From NCBI GenBank assembly GCA_014925825.1, contig JACGCK010000011.1, positions 124,001-188,000 on the forward strand: DNA of 64,000 nt, written 5' to 3'. Under the pieces are notes generated by a model. The model was not told the origin of the DNA. It made no database searches and saw only the letters and a list, made by a program, of their open reading frames with translations. Position numbers and translations under genes: made by a program. Positions 35,366-43,845 of this stretch are shown one piece after another (within the stretch, counting starts at the first letter, position 1; the number at the start of each line of letters is the position of its first letter). The stretch is from Pholiota molesta. Taxonomy: Eukaryota > Basidiomycota > Agaricomycetes > Agaricales > Strophariaceae.

Positions 35366-36519
35366 CTAGGACTTAGGACGAGCAGTCGTGCCATTCACAT
35401 CCGTTTTCATGTGGTGAATACTTGTCCGGGAGTTCTCGAGGAAGAATCTACTCATATTGTACCTTCTTCCGTCCAGAGAACCATGGCTAGGAACCCCCTC
35501 CACATAAGCATAAAGTCCCAGTCGGCCATATTCTGACTCGTATTTGCCGCTTATCCGCACTAAATCGTTGCGAAGGGTGTCGGAGATTGTTCCGCAGTAC
35601 CAGTACCACTTGCCTGAGTTATCCATGGAAAGGTGGGTCTGTATAATTCCTGGTTTAGCCTCCAAATTATATCAACAACATTTTACTTCCTATTATTGGA
35701 CGATTACCGAGTATGATGTCAAAGTGCCAAATAGTGTATATTTTATTTGGGCTCTTAAGATGCATATGAACAACCCTTAGGCACCTGCAAGGAATGTCAT
35801 TTAGAACAACAGGACCGCCAATGATGATATAGTACTATACCTATGAGAGATTGCACGTCTTCCATTGATTCTAGCCTATAACGTGTTTCTCGGAGCCCAA
35901 GGACCGGTAGAGCAAGTAGGGATTAATGATGTATACGACTCGGAGGGAAGGACTCCCAGTGGCTGAAATCGTCCATAGTGAGGACATTAGTATTCCTGCG
36001 TTTTGATTTTCTAGAACCGGCCATTTAGGTTTTGGTTCGGAGCTGAGTGAGAGTAAAGGGCATCGCGTAAGCGCCGAGATCTGAGAGCTCGTTATAGAAA
36101 CATTCACCAAAGTTTTATCGGAGTGTCGTATAGAATCTGAAAGCAAGCATATTCTCCCTTCCGGACTTTGCAAGTAAATTCCGATCATAGAGTCAGTCTG
36201 GTGGGCGCCTATTTGGCGTCGATGTCCGTTCCAAACAGGGGACACAATAACATTAGCTTTTTTGGACGTCAGTGGTAAATCAAGAAAGGCTATGTCGAAG
36301 CTCAAGATCTTAAAGAAACTTCGATCGTTGGAACGACTTTGAGACGACAAAAACAGATCACAGTACGACACACTTTGATGTTGTACTGAGTAGTGTTTAA
36401 AAGGAGCGATACATGGATGGTGGGACGTCACTGAGCGCTGATTCGCGTTTTACTTGTTGAGGTAAGATCTGGCGGGGCCCTCTGGTTCTGTACACATCGA
36501 GCAACAAGCATTATAGATA
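35366..36519 (-). CDS. Uncharacterised candidate gene (exons uncertain)
   Basis: Two minus-strand open stretches have coding-like composition. One at 36431-35871 includes FLDLPLTSKKANVIVSPVWN and GIYLQSPEGRICLLSDS. The other at about 35650-35366 includes GKWYWYCGTISDTLRNDLVR and GRLGLYAYVEGVPSHGSLDG and ends at 35366. A plausible ATG lies at about 36517 (MLVARCVQNQRAPPD). I could not fix the intron joints and recognise no family. It could be one gene, two fragments, or chance open frames. Confidence 0.3.
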
Positions 36520-36736
36520 GACTTGTGGGAGGCGAAGGTATTGGCGTGTTTGCTGTTGCTGTTACTTACCTACAGTGAGAAATGGAAGGAATTTTAAGAC
36601 GATCACACCATATCGCAGTTTCCAGATGGTGATTTTGAATAGAGCGCGATATCTAAGGTGCCGCGTACAATGGGGAGTTGCCCGACTATACAGGTTGACA
36701 ACGTCCGTCCATTAACCCAAATGGAGAGTCTCCGTC

Positions 36737-37479
36737 TTAGATGGATTCTACGTGATGTACATGTACGTTAGCAATTTGCAAAGGAGAGTATAAAACGGGA
36801 AACTTACGCGTAAGCGCGTTGTTGAGTTTAGTGACACGCGACTGCACGCTCAGGTCGATTGTCTTGTCACCAAAGTCAACGATGAGACCTCCAAGGATAT
36901 TGGGGTTGACCTGGCAAAATTGAAGCGCGTGTTTTGAATATGTATAAGTGGACATACCTTGTTGGTGACCTTGAGGACCTTGGCAGCTTGAGCGGTCTGC
37001 GACTGCTTCAAGGTCTTCTCCAGACGTGTCAAGACGTCCTTTGGCAGAGGTGAAGCCGACGTGACGGTGAAGGTAATTTCGCCCTTGTACTGCGCATAGA
37101 GCTCGTTGAATCCCTCGATAACGCCTTCTGTCTCTCCCAACCTTCCGTTTTCCGATAGGACGGTCAACAAGTTCTTGGTGACATCAGAGTACGACTCCTT
37201 GCCAGAGCCCTCGAGTTTTGTGAAGATTCCTTGGAGAAGTTTGGTGCGCTCTGCCAGAGAAAGAGTGGGGTTATTCACGAAAGCAGAGACGGTAGGGTCC
37301 TTCTGGATGACGTTGGAAAAGTTGGTGAGTTCGGAGTGAACCTTGGCAAGGGTCTGGGGGGATTTGGCGAGGGCAGCACCGTAGACAGCCTTGGAGTATT
37401 TGGTGGCAATGGCAGAAGCCGCACGGCGGCCCAGGCCAGGGGCAGCAGACAATGAACGGGCAGCGGAAGCAAGTAACAT
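36737..37479 (-). CDS. ATP5: Mitochondrial ATP synthase subunit 5 (OSCP)
   Basis: Exons 37479-36958, 36909-36807, 36747-36737 (211 aa, in frame). Residues 1-25 (MLLASAARSLSAAPGLGRRA) form a mitochondrial presequence. The OSCP/delta family is clear: SKAVYGAALAKSPQTLAKVH, FVNNPTLSLAERTKLLQGIF, NLLTVLSENGRLGETEGVIE, and the C-terminal NPNILGGLIVDFGDKTIDLS followed by SVQSRVTKLNNALTQSI. OSCP sits on top of F1 and joins it to the peripheral stalk, so it is needed for coupling. The last exon is only 11 nt. The Ngaro retrotransposon begins about 92 bp upstream of the start codon, so the original promoter may have been displaced beyond 43173. Confidence 0.95.
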
Positions 37480-37571
37480 AGTTGGAGGAGCGGGCGATGG
37501 GCGACCACGACGACACGCAAAAACTCGGGACACCACGGGCTTTTCCGGTCACAGTCCGCGTGGGAATCCAG

Positions 37572-37674
37572 CCTCTGCTGCGCTGCTCAAGTTTGGCAAG
37601 GACATGAAGTCCAAAGAGTAGCAGTAACCGGGGTCCATGTGGATCCCAATAGATTGGCGAGGAGATAGTGGCTA
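37572..37674 (-). repeat. Split direct repeat B2 (3' terminus)
   Basis: 103 nt, copy of B1. Its outer edge at 37572 is the 3' terminus of the element and lies 92 bp from the OSCP start codon. Confidence 0.88.
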
Positions 37675-37765
37675 ATACAAGTGTGTATGATAATACCAAG
37701 CATGTACGTGACGAGACAGAGATAACGAAGTAAGAACTTGAAAAAGAAGGGAGCAGGAGGGTGGG

Positions 37766-38251
37766 CGAAAGAAAAAAGGCTCAAAACTACGAGGAAAAAC
37801 AGTAAGTAAATGTAAATACTTTTGAGCCCGGAGGCGAGGACGAAGTCCTAAGAGAAATCCAGCAAGGAACATACCAAATGAGTGATTAATGGAATATAAG
37901 ATAGATTAAGAGGGGCGAAGCCTCGAAGAGATTAATCACTGTGCAAGAGGTGTAATGTTCAGTGCTGGAAATGAGGATGAAGCGCGGGGCGCTTACCTGT
38001 GCTGAGATGTCGAGATGGGAGTCTGAGGACAAAAGCAGCACAGGTGAGAAAGAGCTGAAGGCCGAAACCTTTTCCTGACTAAGCATCCGCTAGAATTTAG
38101 CACTAAGACAGAAATTCGGCACACCATTTTGAGTGCGTACGAGCGGTGCTCGGCACAAGGAGAGAGCGAGCGGAGCTCGAAGGTAGAAACTCTGAGTGGG
38201 CTCAGAGGCCTACGGAATGTCTCCCTACCCTCGGAATCCGCATTACGACGA
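37766..38251 (-). repeat. Split direct repeat A2 (3' copy, carries an intron)
   Basis: 486 nt, i.e. A1 plus exactly 88 nt. The extra segment is 37787-37874 (minus strand, GTATGT...CGTAG). The outer end at 38251 abuts B1. Confidence 0.9.
37787..37874 (-). other. 88-nt spliceosomal intron inside repeat A2
   Basis: Begins GTATGT, ends TTTTTCCTCGTAG. It is exactly missing from A1, whose sequence reads CACTCATTTG directly joined to TTTTGAGCC. In a transcript starting in an intron-bearing A1 this intron would lie in the 5' leader just upstream of gag. Confidence 0.85.
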
Positions 38252-39432
38252 CCTCTGCTGCGCTGCTCAAGTTTGGCAAGGACATGAAGTCCAAAGAGTA
38301 GCAGTAACCGGGGTCCATGTGGATCCAATAGATTGGCGAGGAGATAGTGGCTATGAAGGGTGAAGTTGTTGCTGAGGGGTGGTGGTGGTGAAGAATGATG
38401 GAAAGCGAGGAGCCAAGAGGTGAAGTTAAAGGTGAAGGCGGAGCCGTAGAGAGGCGAGCTGCTGCTCGGCTCGGATTGTAGGATTGTCCGAATGTAGATC
38501 TTCCATGCCTGAGATGACCACCGTCCGATAGCTTGAATGACGTCTTCAGAGAGGCCCAGGCTTGCATAGAATGTTGCACCACCCGCACGGGCAGAATGCC
38601 CACCAAAGTCCCTGCTCAGAAGGCTGAAAAATCGTGCATCAAACCAAGAGCGCTTGGGGTGGGAACCATCCTCGCGAATGAAAAGAGCAAGACGACCAAG
38701 ATGTAGGGCATCACGGCGAGAAATGTACTCAAGAAGGAGAGTGACAGGATCTGCTACATCCTGAGTATGGTGAAGGATGTCCGTACCACGATAGAAGGGG
38801 TCAGCTTTGTGGTAAGGAAGGCGATATAGAACACGACCGGCTGTGAAGACGAGAGAGTCGCGCTGAATAACTTTGCGCCAGTCGAAAAGATCTCTATTGT
38901 TCTTCTGGACCAGCTCACCAGAGCGGTGGCATGCATAAAAGCAGCAGGATAAGATGGTGGCAAACAAAAAGTCGTCGTAAGAGTTGGAAGATCGAGCGAC
39001 GAAAAGGAAGGCCTGAAGATGGGCAGGCCGCAGAGGAAGCTTACGATGCACACCATCTGCACGGACCTTCTTTGAACCTCGAATAGTTGCTTTGACAAGA
39101 GGGTGGCTGCGGTTGTCATCGAAGTCCGGGTAAATGTCCGAGAGGAAATGACGGACACCAGTGAGATATTTCGGGGCAGATGCGATGAATATTGAAGTGT
39201 AAGCAACATATCGTGAAAGAGTTTGGGGAGTGGGTTCGATAGAGAGACCATGGCTGAGACAGAAGGAGATGTAATCGCGTGCGCCGGTCACATATCCCTT
39301 CACTGTTGACTTCTCAATGGCATTGACCTGTAAATGGACAGTACGTTTGTCGAGATCAGCCAGATCCATGAGTGGGCGACCCTTTCTCGGAGAGAAAGAC
39401 CCGCCCAGGGTGCTCAAAAGCACGCCTTCCAT
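37993..39432 (-). CDS. Ngaro tyrosine recombinase
   Basis: From an ATG at 39432, which overlaps the end of pol by 19 nt, to a stop at 37993 (479 aa). Core-binding region KSTVKGYVTGARDYISFCLS; catalytic box I Arg in ACHRSGELVQ; box II GGHSARAGGATFYASLGL with the H-x-x-R pair; GRWSSQAWKIYIR with the nucleophilic Tyr. It would insert the circular cDNA instead of a DDE integrase. About the last 120 codons run through repeat B1 and into A2, so the C-terminus is encoded by repeat DNA; the Tyr lies upstream of the repeats. The frame stays open further upstream (to 39795), but the ATG at 39432 is the natural start. Confidence 0.88.
   Translation of the reverse strand: MEGVLLSTLGGSFSPRKGRPLMDLADLDKRTVHLQVNAIEKSTVKGYVTGARDYISFCLSHGLSIEPTPQTLSRYVAYTSIFIASAPKYLTGVRHFLSDIYPDFDDNRSHPLVKATIRGSKKVRADGVHRKLPLRPAHLQAFLFVARSSNSYDDFLFATILSCCFYACHRSGELVQKNNRDLFDWRKVIQRDSLVFTAGRVLYRLPYHKADPFYRGTDILHHTQDVADPVTLLLEYISRRDALHLGRLALFIREDGSHPKRSWFDARFFSLLSRDFGGHSARAGGATFYASLGLSEDVIQAIGRWSSQAWKIYIRTILQSEPSSSSPLYGSAFTFNFTSWLLAFHHSSPPPPLSNNFTLHSHYLLANLLDPHGPRLLLLFGLHVLAKLEQRSRGRRNADSEGRETFRRPLSPLRVSTFELRSLSPCAEHRSYALKMVCRISVLVLNSSGCLVRKRFRPSALSHLCCFCPQTPISTSQHR
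38252..38353 (-). repeat. Split direct repeat B1
   Basis: 102 nt starting CCTCTGCTGCGCTGCTCAAG on the plus strand; nearly identical to B2 (37572-37674) with one C fewer in a CCC run. It lies inside the 3' part of the recombinase reading frame. Confidence 0.88.
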
Positions 39433-42400
39433 CGCGCCGGCAGGAGTTCCCTTGGTGGGGAGAAAAGGCGGACGCGGTCTGCGGGAAATTTGCTCCGATA
39501 CTCGTCCAGAAGTAGACGAGACAGGAGATCGGCACGGATATTCAACTTCCCAGGAATATGCCGTACTCGTAAATCCATCCCTGACTCGAGGATGATGCCA
39601 GCCACTGCAAGCAGCGGGGCGTTGTGAATGGACTCGTTTGCATGAAGAGTGTTGAATATGCTGACGGAATCCAGACTGTCGGTATGAATGAGCAGTCTGC
39701 GAGGAGGTTTGGGAAGGGAGGCGACATGGTGGATGGCGGAAAGGATAGCGACCAATTCTAAGAAGAAGATGTCGATTGTGATGTTCAGAGGGCAAGGAGC
39801 CAGCTGGTACATGAAACCGCGGCCAGCATAGGTGAAACCCATCCCAAGTTTGAGGCTAGCATCAGTCCACATAACCATGTCCGCCTCCGAATCATCCCAC
39901 ACCCCATCATCGATGAAACGAATCCCAGAACACTTAGGGATTACAGATGCGAGCCATGAGAGGTCCGCAATAACCTGTTTGTTGAGAAAGATGCTCCCTG
40001 AAGCCAGTGATTTTCCACTCGTCTTCCGGTAGAGTTCGGTGAGAGCGGGACGGCCCCATGGCAAAACATTCAATAGCCAATTGATGTGACCACCGAGACG
40101 TTGCCATTCACGCAATGGGAGTTTGCGATCTTTGGCCGAAATGAAAGAATTGATACGTTCGATGATGTCGGTGATAGATGAAGGAGGAAGGGACAAGGAG
40201 CCGTCGTTGGGGTTAACCCAGAAGCCGATGATTTTCAAGACATCCCCATGTTCCTGCTTCTTGTCCTCGAAAGGACAACCAATGGCTTCCCAGAAAAGGA
40301 GGAGCTGTACTTGACGCCGGGGGCGAAGCATGCCGTGGAAGAAGATGAGGTTATCTGCAAAGTCCCAACCATAGAAGTCATCCATATAAACGAAGAGGCT
40401 GAGAAGACCCAGCTTTCGAACACCCAACCAGCACAGCAAGCCTGAGACAGCACACCAGCAACGAGGCGAAGCTCTGTTCCCAAAAACAAGCCGCCGTACG
40501 ATGTGGAGAATGCCGTCGACGCCCACAACCTGTCGTAGTTGAAAAATGGGATGTGCTGGAAGGTTGAGAAATGCTGAAGCGACGTCGGACTTGAAACAGA
40601 CCATGGAACGGCCTTTGTTGGCGGAACGTGCCTCCCGCAAAGCCTGACCAAAGTCATGCATATCGTCATAACGAACCTTTGCTTCGGCTCGAGGAATTCC
40701 ATCGTTGATTCCGGAACCGCTGTGGTCTGTGATGACACGAGCCTTCTCCTTCTGCCAGACTACGAACATAGGTGATCTTTTCATGCCCGGCAAAAGGTCG
40801 GATATGGGAAGAGGTTTGGACCAGCGGTTGGCAGCAATCTCCTTGTCACGGAAAGCGCGGATTGCTTCAAGGTCTGCTTCCTCAGAGGAATAGGTCTCCT
40901 TGGAATCAGAAAGGAGTTCCTCGGCCCAATCGCCCTCGTCGAAAGGCCAGAACCCATAACGCAGGCCATCCAACACTGATTTGACGAATGGCTGATTCGG
41001 ATGATCATGCAACATGCGCTCGAGCATGTCGACATTGAAGGGTGTTTCCACCCTGATAGATCCCTCCATAGCTTTAAGTGAAGCTTGAATGGCGGGGTCG
41101 TTGAGAAGATGAGTGGGAGGTGAATGAAGTGGTGGTGCGGTTTCGGTGTAAAGAGCAGCAGGAGAGAGAGTTGGCGAATTCGAGTCGGTCCATGCAAACC
41201 GACGACGAAAACGCGGGACCCCGTCGAGAGGTTGAGCCTTGCGCTTCAGGCCAGGCGACGGGTTAGAAAGGGTCTTAGGCCCTTCCTGCCGAACCCGAGC
41301 TACTTTCTCCAGCACCTCCGCTCGTTCCAGACTTTCCTTTGTTGAAGGCGTCCCGCTTAGCTTGGAGGAGGATGTCGCAAGTGGAGTTGTCCCGTGCTCG
41401 GTGTTTAAGACCACACTCGCTACAGATCCCATGCAGCCTTCGGTTAGGGCAAGGATCACTACACTTGCCGAAGTTCCAATTTTGACAAGGAACTGTGCGA
41501 ACTTTCGACTGCTGCCCAGAAGAAAGGCCCGATTGAGACCGTTTTCCAAGGATGGATGTGGATGTGGAGGCACGGAAGAGCTGTGACAACAGCGAGAAGT
41601 GATAGTTGGATTCGATGTCCAAACGGAATGGGCTCTTCGAATAGCGATCTCGAACTTCGAGATCAAAATCGATTGCAGACTTTGGATCTGGTGCTGCGCG
41701 GAACATATTGAGCATATATTGGTGATAAGCAGCGAGCTCGTCCGTCCGATGCCGATAAACCATGCGGACTCCAGCGCTCCAAGCGCTGAAGACACGAGAC
41801 CATTCTGACTCAGATTTAAGGGGTTTGCGAGCCGTTGAACTGTCCTTCTTGATGAGGGAAAAACCGCCAGCAAATTCCCGTGGATCATCATTGTGATCAA
41901 ACCCACGGTCCATGGAGGCATGGAGTTTCTCAAAGTTGACAAAATGGTCTTGAACGATGAGTTTCCAGATGGAGCGGGGGATCGGATCCAGGAGAGGCTG
42001 AACCTGCAACATGTCAACAAGGTTGTCAATCGTCTTCTCCGAAGCAAGAGCTCGACGAAGCTCCCAAGTGGTCTTGACATGCGGATCATCCACATTAACA
42101 CTGCATAACTGCTCGAGATGGGGTGCGAGAGCGAGGACATGGCTGGGGAGTGAGAAAGACTCCGATGGAGATGGCTTGATATTGAACAACTTGGCAAGAT
42201 CTTCGGCTGACAAGCCAGAGGAAGTTGGCTCGCGCAACTTGGGAGTGATATGTTTGAGCTTGGCCTGGAGGACTGCCCAGGCCGCAGACTCAGTGGCCTT
42301 CTTCCTGGAAGCTTCGAGGCGAGCCCGTGCAGCAGCTTCAGTTTCGGCTCGCCGAGCACGATACTCCTCGATCTCGGATTCAGTGAGGCCCTCCGGTGTA

Positions 42401-42725
42401 TTCTCGCGTTGATCCGATGTATGGGTTCCATCGTCAGCGGGGTCGACCTGCTCGGGGCCGCTTCGCTGCTGATCGAGGTGTTGTTCCAGGAGATTGACAT
42501 AATCTCGGCCCTCGCCAGGGGTGGCCCCAAGTTCTTGTAACTTCTCCAAGAATTTATCGGAAGGGAAACGACCTTCGACAACGTCGTTGACGAGAGACTT
42601 GAAGCCTTCGACTCGAAGTCGTACATCTTCGACTTGACTGCCACCAGAGGGAGAACCGCTCGTAGTGCCAACTGAGCTGCCGCTCGCGGGTGCACCGCTC
42701 GCGTCGCTATTTGGAGGATTGACAT
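39414..42725 (-). CDS. Ngaro reverse transcriptase-RNase H (pol), overlapping gag
   Basis: Open from the ATG at 42725 to the stop at 39414 (1103 aa). The first roughly 483 codons lie in the +1 frame of gag and have low-complexity composition; the recognisable protein starts near 41270. RT: palm motif A (CFKSDVASAFLNLP), the YMDD box (FVYMDDFYGWDF), then the thumb (WQRLGGHINWLLNVLPWG). RNase H: MWTDASLKLGMGFTY, FLELVAILSAIHH and LIHTDSLDSV supply the D-E-D residues, followed by HIPGKLNIRADLLSR. Expression could be by frameshifting from gag, leaky scanning to the nearby ATG, or reinitiation. All catalytic residues I looked for are intact. Confidence 0.88.
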   Translation of the reverse strand: MSILQIATRAVHPRAAAQLALRAVLPLVAVKSKMYDFESKASSLSSTTLSKVVSLPINSWRSYKNLGPPLARAEIMSISWNNTSISSEAAPSRSTPLTMEPIHRINARIHRRASLNPRSRSIVLGEPKLKLLHGLASKLPGRRPLSLRPGQSSRPSSNISLPSCASQLPLACQPKILPSCSISSHLHRSLSHSPAMSSLSHPISSSYAVLMWMIRMSRPLGSFVELLLRRRRLTTLLTCCRFSLSWIRSPAPSGNSSFKTILSTLRNSMPPWTVGLITMMIHGNLLAVFPSSRRTVQRLANPLNLSQNGLVSSALGALESAWFIGIGRTSSLLITNICSICSAQHQIQSLQSILISKFEIAIRRAHSVWTSNPTITSRCCHSSSVPPHPHPSLENGLNRAFLLGSSRKFAQFLVKIGTSASVVILALTEGCMGSVASVVLNTEHGTTPLATSSSKLSGTPSTKESLERAEVLEKVARVRQEGPKTLSNPSPGLKRKAQPLDGVPRFRRRFAWTDSNSPTLSPAALYTETAPPLHSPPTHLLNDPAIQASLKAMEGSIRVETPFNVDMLERMLHDHPNQPFVKSVLDGLRYGFWPFDEGDWAEELLSDSKETYSSEEADLEAIRAFRDKEIAANRWSKPLPISDLLPGMKRSPMFVVWQKEKARVITDHSGSGINDGIPRAEAKVRYDDMHDFGQALREARSANKGRSMVCFKSDVASAFLNLPAHPIFQLRQVVGVDGILHIVRRLVFGNRASPRCWCAVSGLLCWLGVRKLGLLSLFVYMDDFYGWDFADNLIFFHGMLRPRRQVQLLLFWEAIGCPFEDKKQEHGDVLKIIGFWVNPNDGSLSLPPSSITDIIERINSFISAKDRKLPLREWQRLGGHINWLLNVLPWGRPALTELYRKTSGKSLASGSIFLNKQVIADLSWLASVIPKCSGIRFIDDGVWDDSEADMVMWTDASLKLGMGFTYAGRGFMYQLAPCPLNITIDIFFLELVAILSAIHHVASLPKPPRRLLIHTDSLDSVSIFNTLHANESIHNAPLLAVAGIILESGMDLRVRHIPGKLNIRADLLSRLLLDEYRSKFPADRVRLFSPPRELLPARWKACF

Positions 42726-42732
42726 TGGTCAT
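41275..42732 (-). CDS. Ngaro gag-like protein
   Basis: 485 aa from the ATG at 42732 to the stop at 41275. N-terminal Ser/Gly/Pro-rich, then an Ala/Arg/Glu-rich helical segment (EEYRARRAETEAAARARLEA), a capsid-like central region, and a Cys/His cluster near residue 430 (CQNWNFGKCSDPCPN, then CSECGLKHRARDNSTC) that probably binds RNA. It would form the particle in which reverse transcription occurs. The frame is fully overlapped by the pol frame. Confidence 0.85.
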   Translation of the reverse strand: MTNVNPPNSDASGAPASGSSVGTTSGSPSGGSQVEDVRLRVEGFKSLVNDVVEGRFPSDKFLEKLQELGATPGEGRDYVNLLEQHLDQQRSGPEQVDPADDGTHTSDQRENTPEGLTESEIEEYRARRAETEAAARARLEASRKKATESAAWAVLQAKLKHITPKLREPTSSGLSAEDLAKLFNIKPSPSESFSLPSHVLALAPHLEQLCSVNVDDPHVKTTWELRRALASEKTIDNLVDMLQVQPLLDPIPRSIWKLIVQDHFVNFEKLHASMDRGFDHNDDPREFAGGFSLIKKDSSTARKPLKSESEWSRVFSAWSAGVRMVYRHRTDELAAYHQYMLNMFRAAPDPKSAIDFDLEVRDRYSKSPFRLDIESNYHFSLLSQLFRASTSTSILGKRSQSGLSSGQQSKVRTVPCQNWNFGKCSDPCPNRRLHGICSECGLKHRARDNSTCDILLQAKRDAFNKGKSGTSGGAGESSSGSAGRA

Positions 42733-42775
42733 TAAGTAAGACGTTGATGGGCGAGGATACCGAGGTGCAAGGTGT

Positions 42776-43173
42776 CGAAAGAAAAAAGGCTCAAAACAAA
42801 TGAGTGATTAATGGAATATAAGATAGATTAAGAGGGGCGAAGCCTCGAAGAGATTAATCACTGTGCAAGAGGTGTAATGTTCAGTGCTGGAAATGAGGAT
42901 GAAGCGCGGGGCGCTTACCTGTGCTGAGATGTCGAGATGGGAGTCTGAGGACAAAAGCAGCACAGGTGAGAAAGAGCTGAAGGCCGAAACCTTTTCCTGA
43001 CTAAGCATCCGCTAGAATTTAGCACTAAGACAGAAATTCGGCACACCATTTTGAGTGCGTACGAGCGGTGCTCGGCACAAGGAGAGAGCGAGCGGAGCTC
43101 GAAGGTAGAAACTCTGAGTGGGCTCAGAGGCCTACGGAATGTCTCCCTACCCTCGGAATCCGCATTACGACGA
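42776..43173 (-). repeat. Split direct repeat A1 (5' copy, intron-less)
   Basis: 398 nt. Matches A2 (37766-38251) base for base as far as I can read, except that it lacks the 88 nt found at 37787-37874. Its outer end (43173) is the 5' terminus of the element. Probably contains the promoter and 5' leader; gag starts 44 nt beyond its inner end. Confidence 0.9.
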
Positions 43174-43845
43174 ACACCGCGTCAGCCTGGCATTTCTGCA
43201 GACTGCGGCGCGTCGCGTTCGGTTCTATTCTCCGTCCCCTCGTGTACATATCGTGTCAAATCAGATTCGTGTTGTGTTTCAAAGTTTTCAGTGCGCAGAC
43301 ACGATTTACAAGAAAAATGCATCAGGCAGGTGTGATGTGGGCGGAATACATACGTTATGTTAGCAGGAGGCCATGACATTAGTGTGGCGCGGCGTTGGTC
43401 GAGGCGAGTGGAACGGCAGTGATGCCAACGGAGTGAGTAAGGCGGGCCCCAAAGATTGCTTTATAAATAATGTAGCAATGATGCCGGCGCAGTGGTCCTC
43501 CATTTCAAACGTTACCGAGCCGCCTCGTTTCTTGCTCCCTCCCTCCCACCATCTCCCGACCACCAGCACGCCACATACACGTTCCATCTTTCCCCAGAAG
43601 TCTTAGAAGACGGCCTTGCATGCCTGAAAAAGCTGGACATTTGAATCCTCCATCCTCACCACTTTCATTTCGCACGCGCTAGAACAAGGCCTATTGTTCT
43701 TCGGCAAGCTTAAACGCCAGGTTAAAGTACAATAACTTTCACTGATTTACAAACAATGGCCTGACCGACTTCAGTCATAAAAAGGAAACGCTTCAGCAAC
43801 CCGCGCATCGGTTTCTTGAATCACCACCGCTATCGCGTCTCCTTC
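43174..43845. other. Spacer right of the retrotransposon
   Basis: About 670 bp. Contains the promoter of the plus-strand TRP/Flc-like gene and probably the original upstream region of OSCP, now separated from it by the 5.6-kb insertion. Short open frames at 43360-43606 on both strands have no family features. Confidence 0.45.

Larger units (their letters stand above)
37572..43173 (-). mobile_element. Complete Ngaro-type tyrosine-recombinase retrotransposon (DIRS order)
   Basis: Coding strand is minus. Order in transcription direction: repeat A1 (43173-42776), gag, RT-RNase H, tyrosine recombinase, repeat B1 (38353-38252), repeat A2 (38251-37766), 91-nt spacer, repeat B2 (37674-37572). This A1-coding-B1-A2-B2 split direct repeat layout is the hallmark of Ngaro/PAT elements. 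B1 and A2 abut exactly, and their junction joins the two element termini, as expected for a head-to-tail circle. No integrase or aspartic protease is seen. Flanks show no target duplication, as expected for recombinase-mediated insertion. Repeats appear identical apart from an 88-nt intron in A2 and one C in B, and all reading frames are open, so insertion is recent. Confidence 0.93.

Noticed and set aside
37271..37699. Minus-strand frames overlapping OSCP and the B2 repeat
   Set aside because: Out of frame with OSCP; run across the transposon boundary.
42776..43173. LTR reading of the A repeats (LTR retrotransposon)
   Set aside because: Repeats are split (B1-A2-B2), there is no DDE integrase or aspartic protease, no target duplication, and a tyrosine recombinase is encoded.
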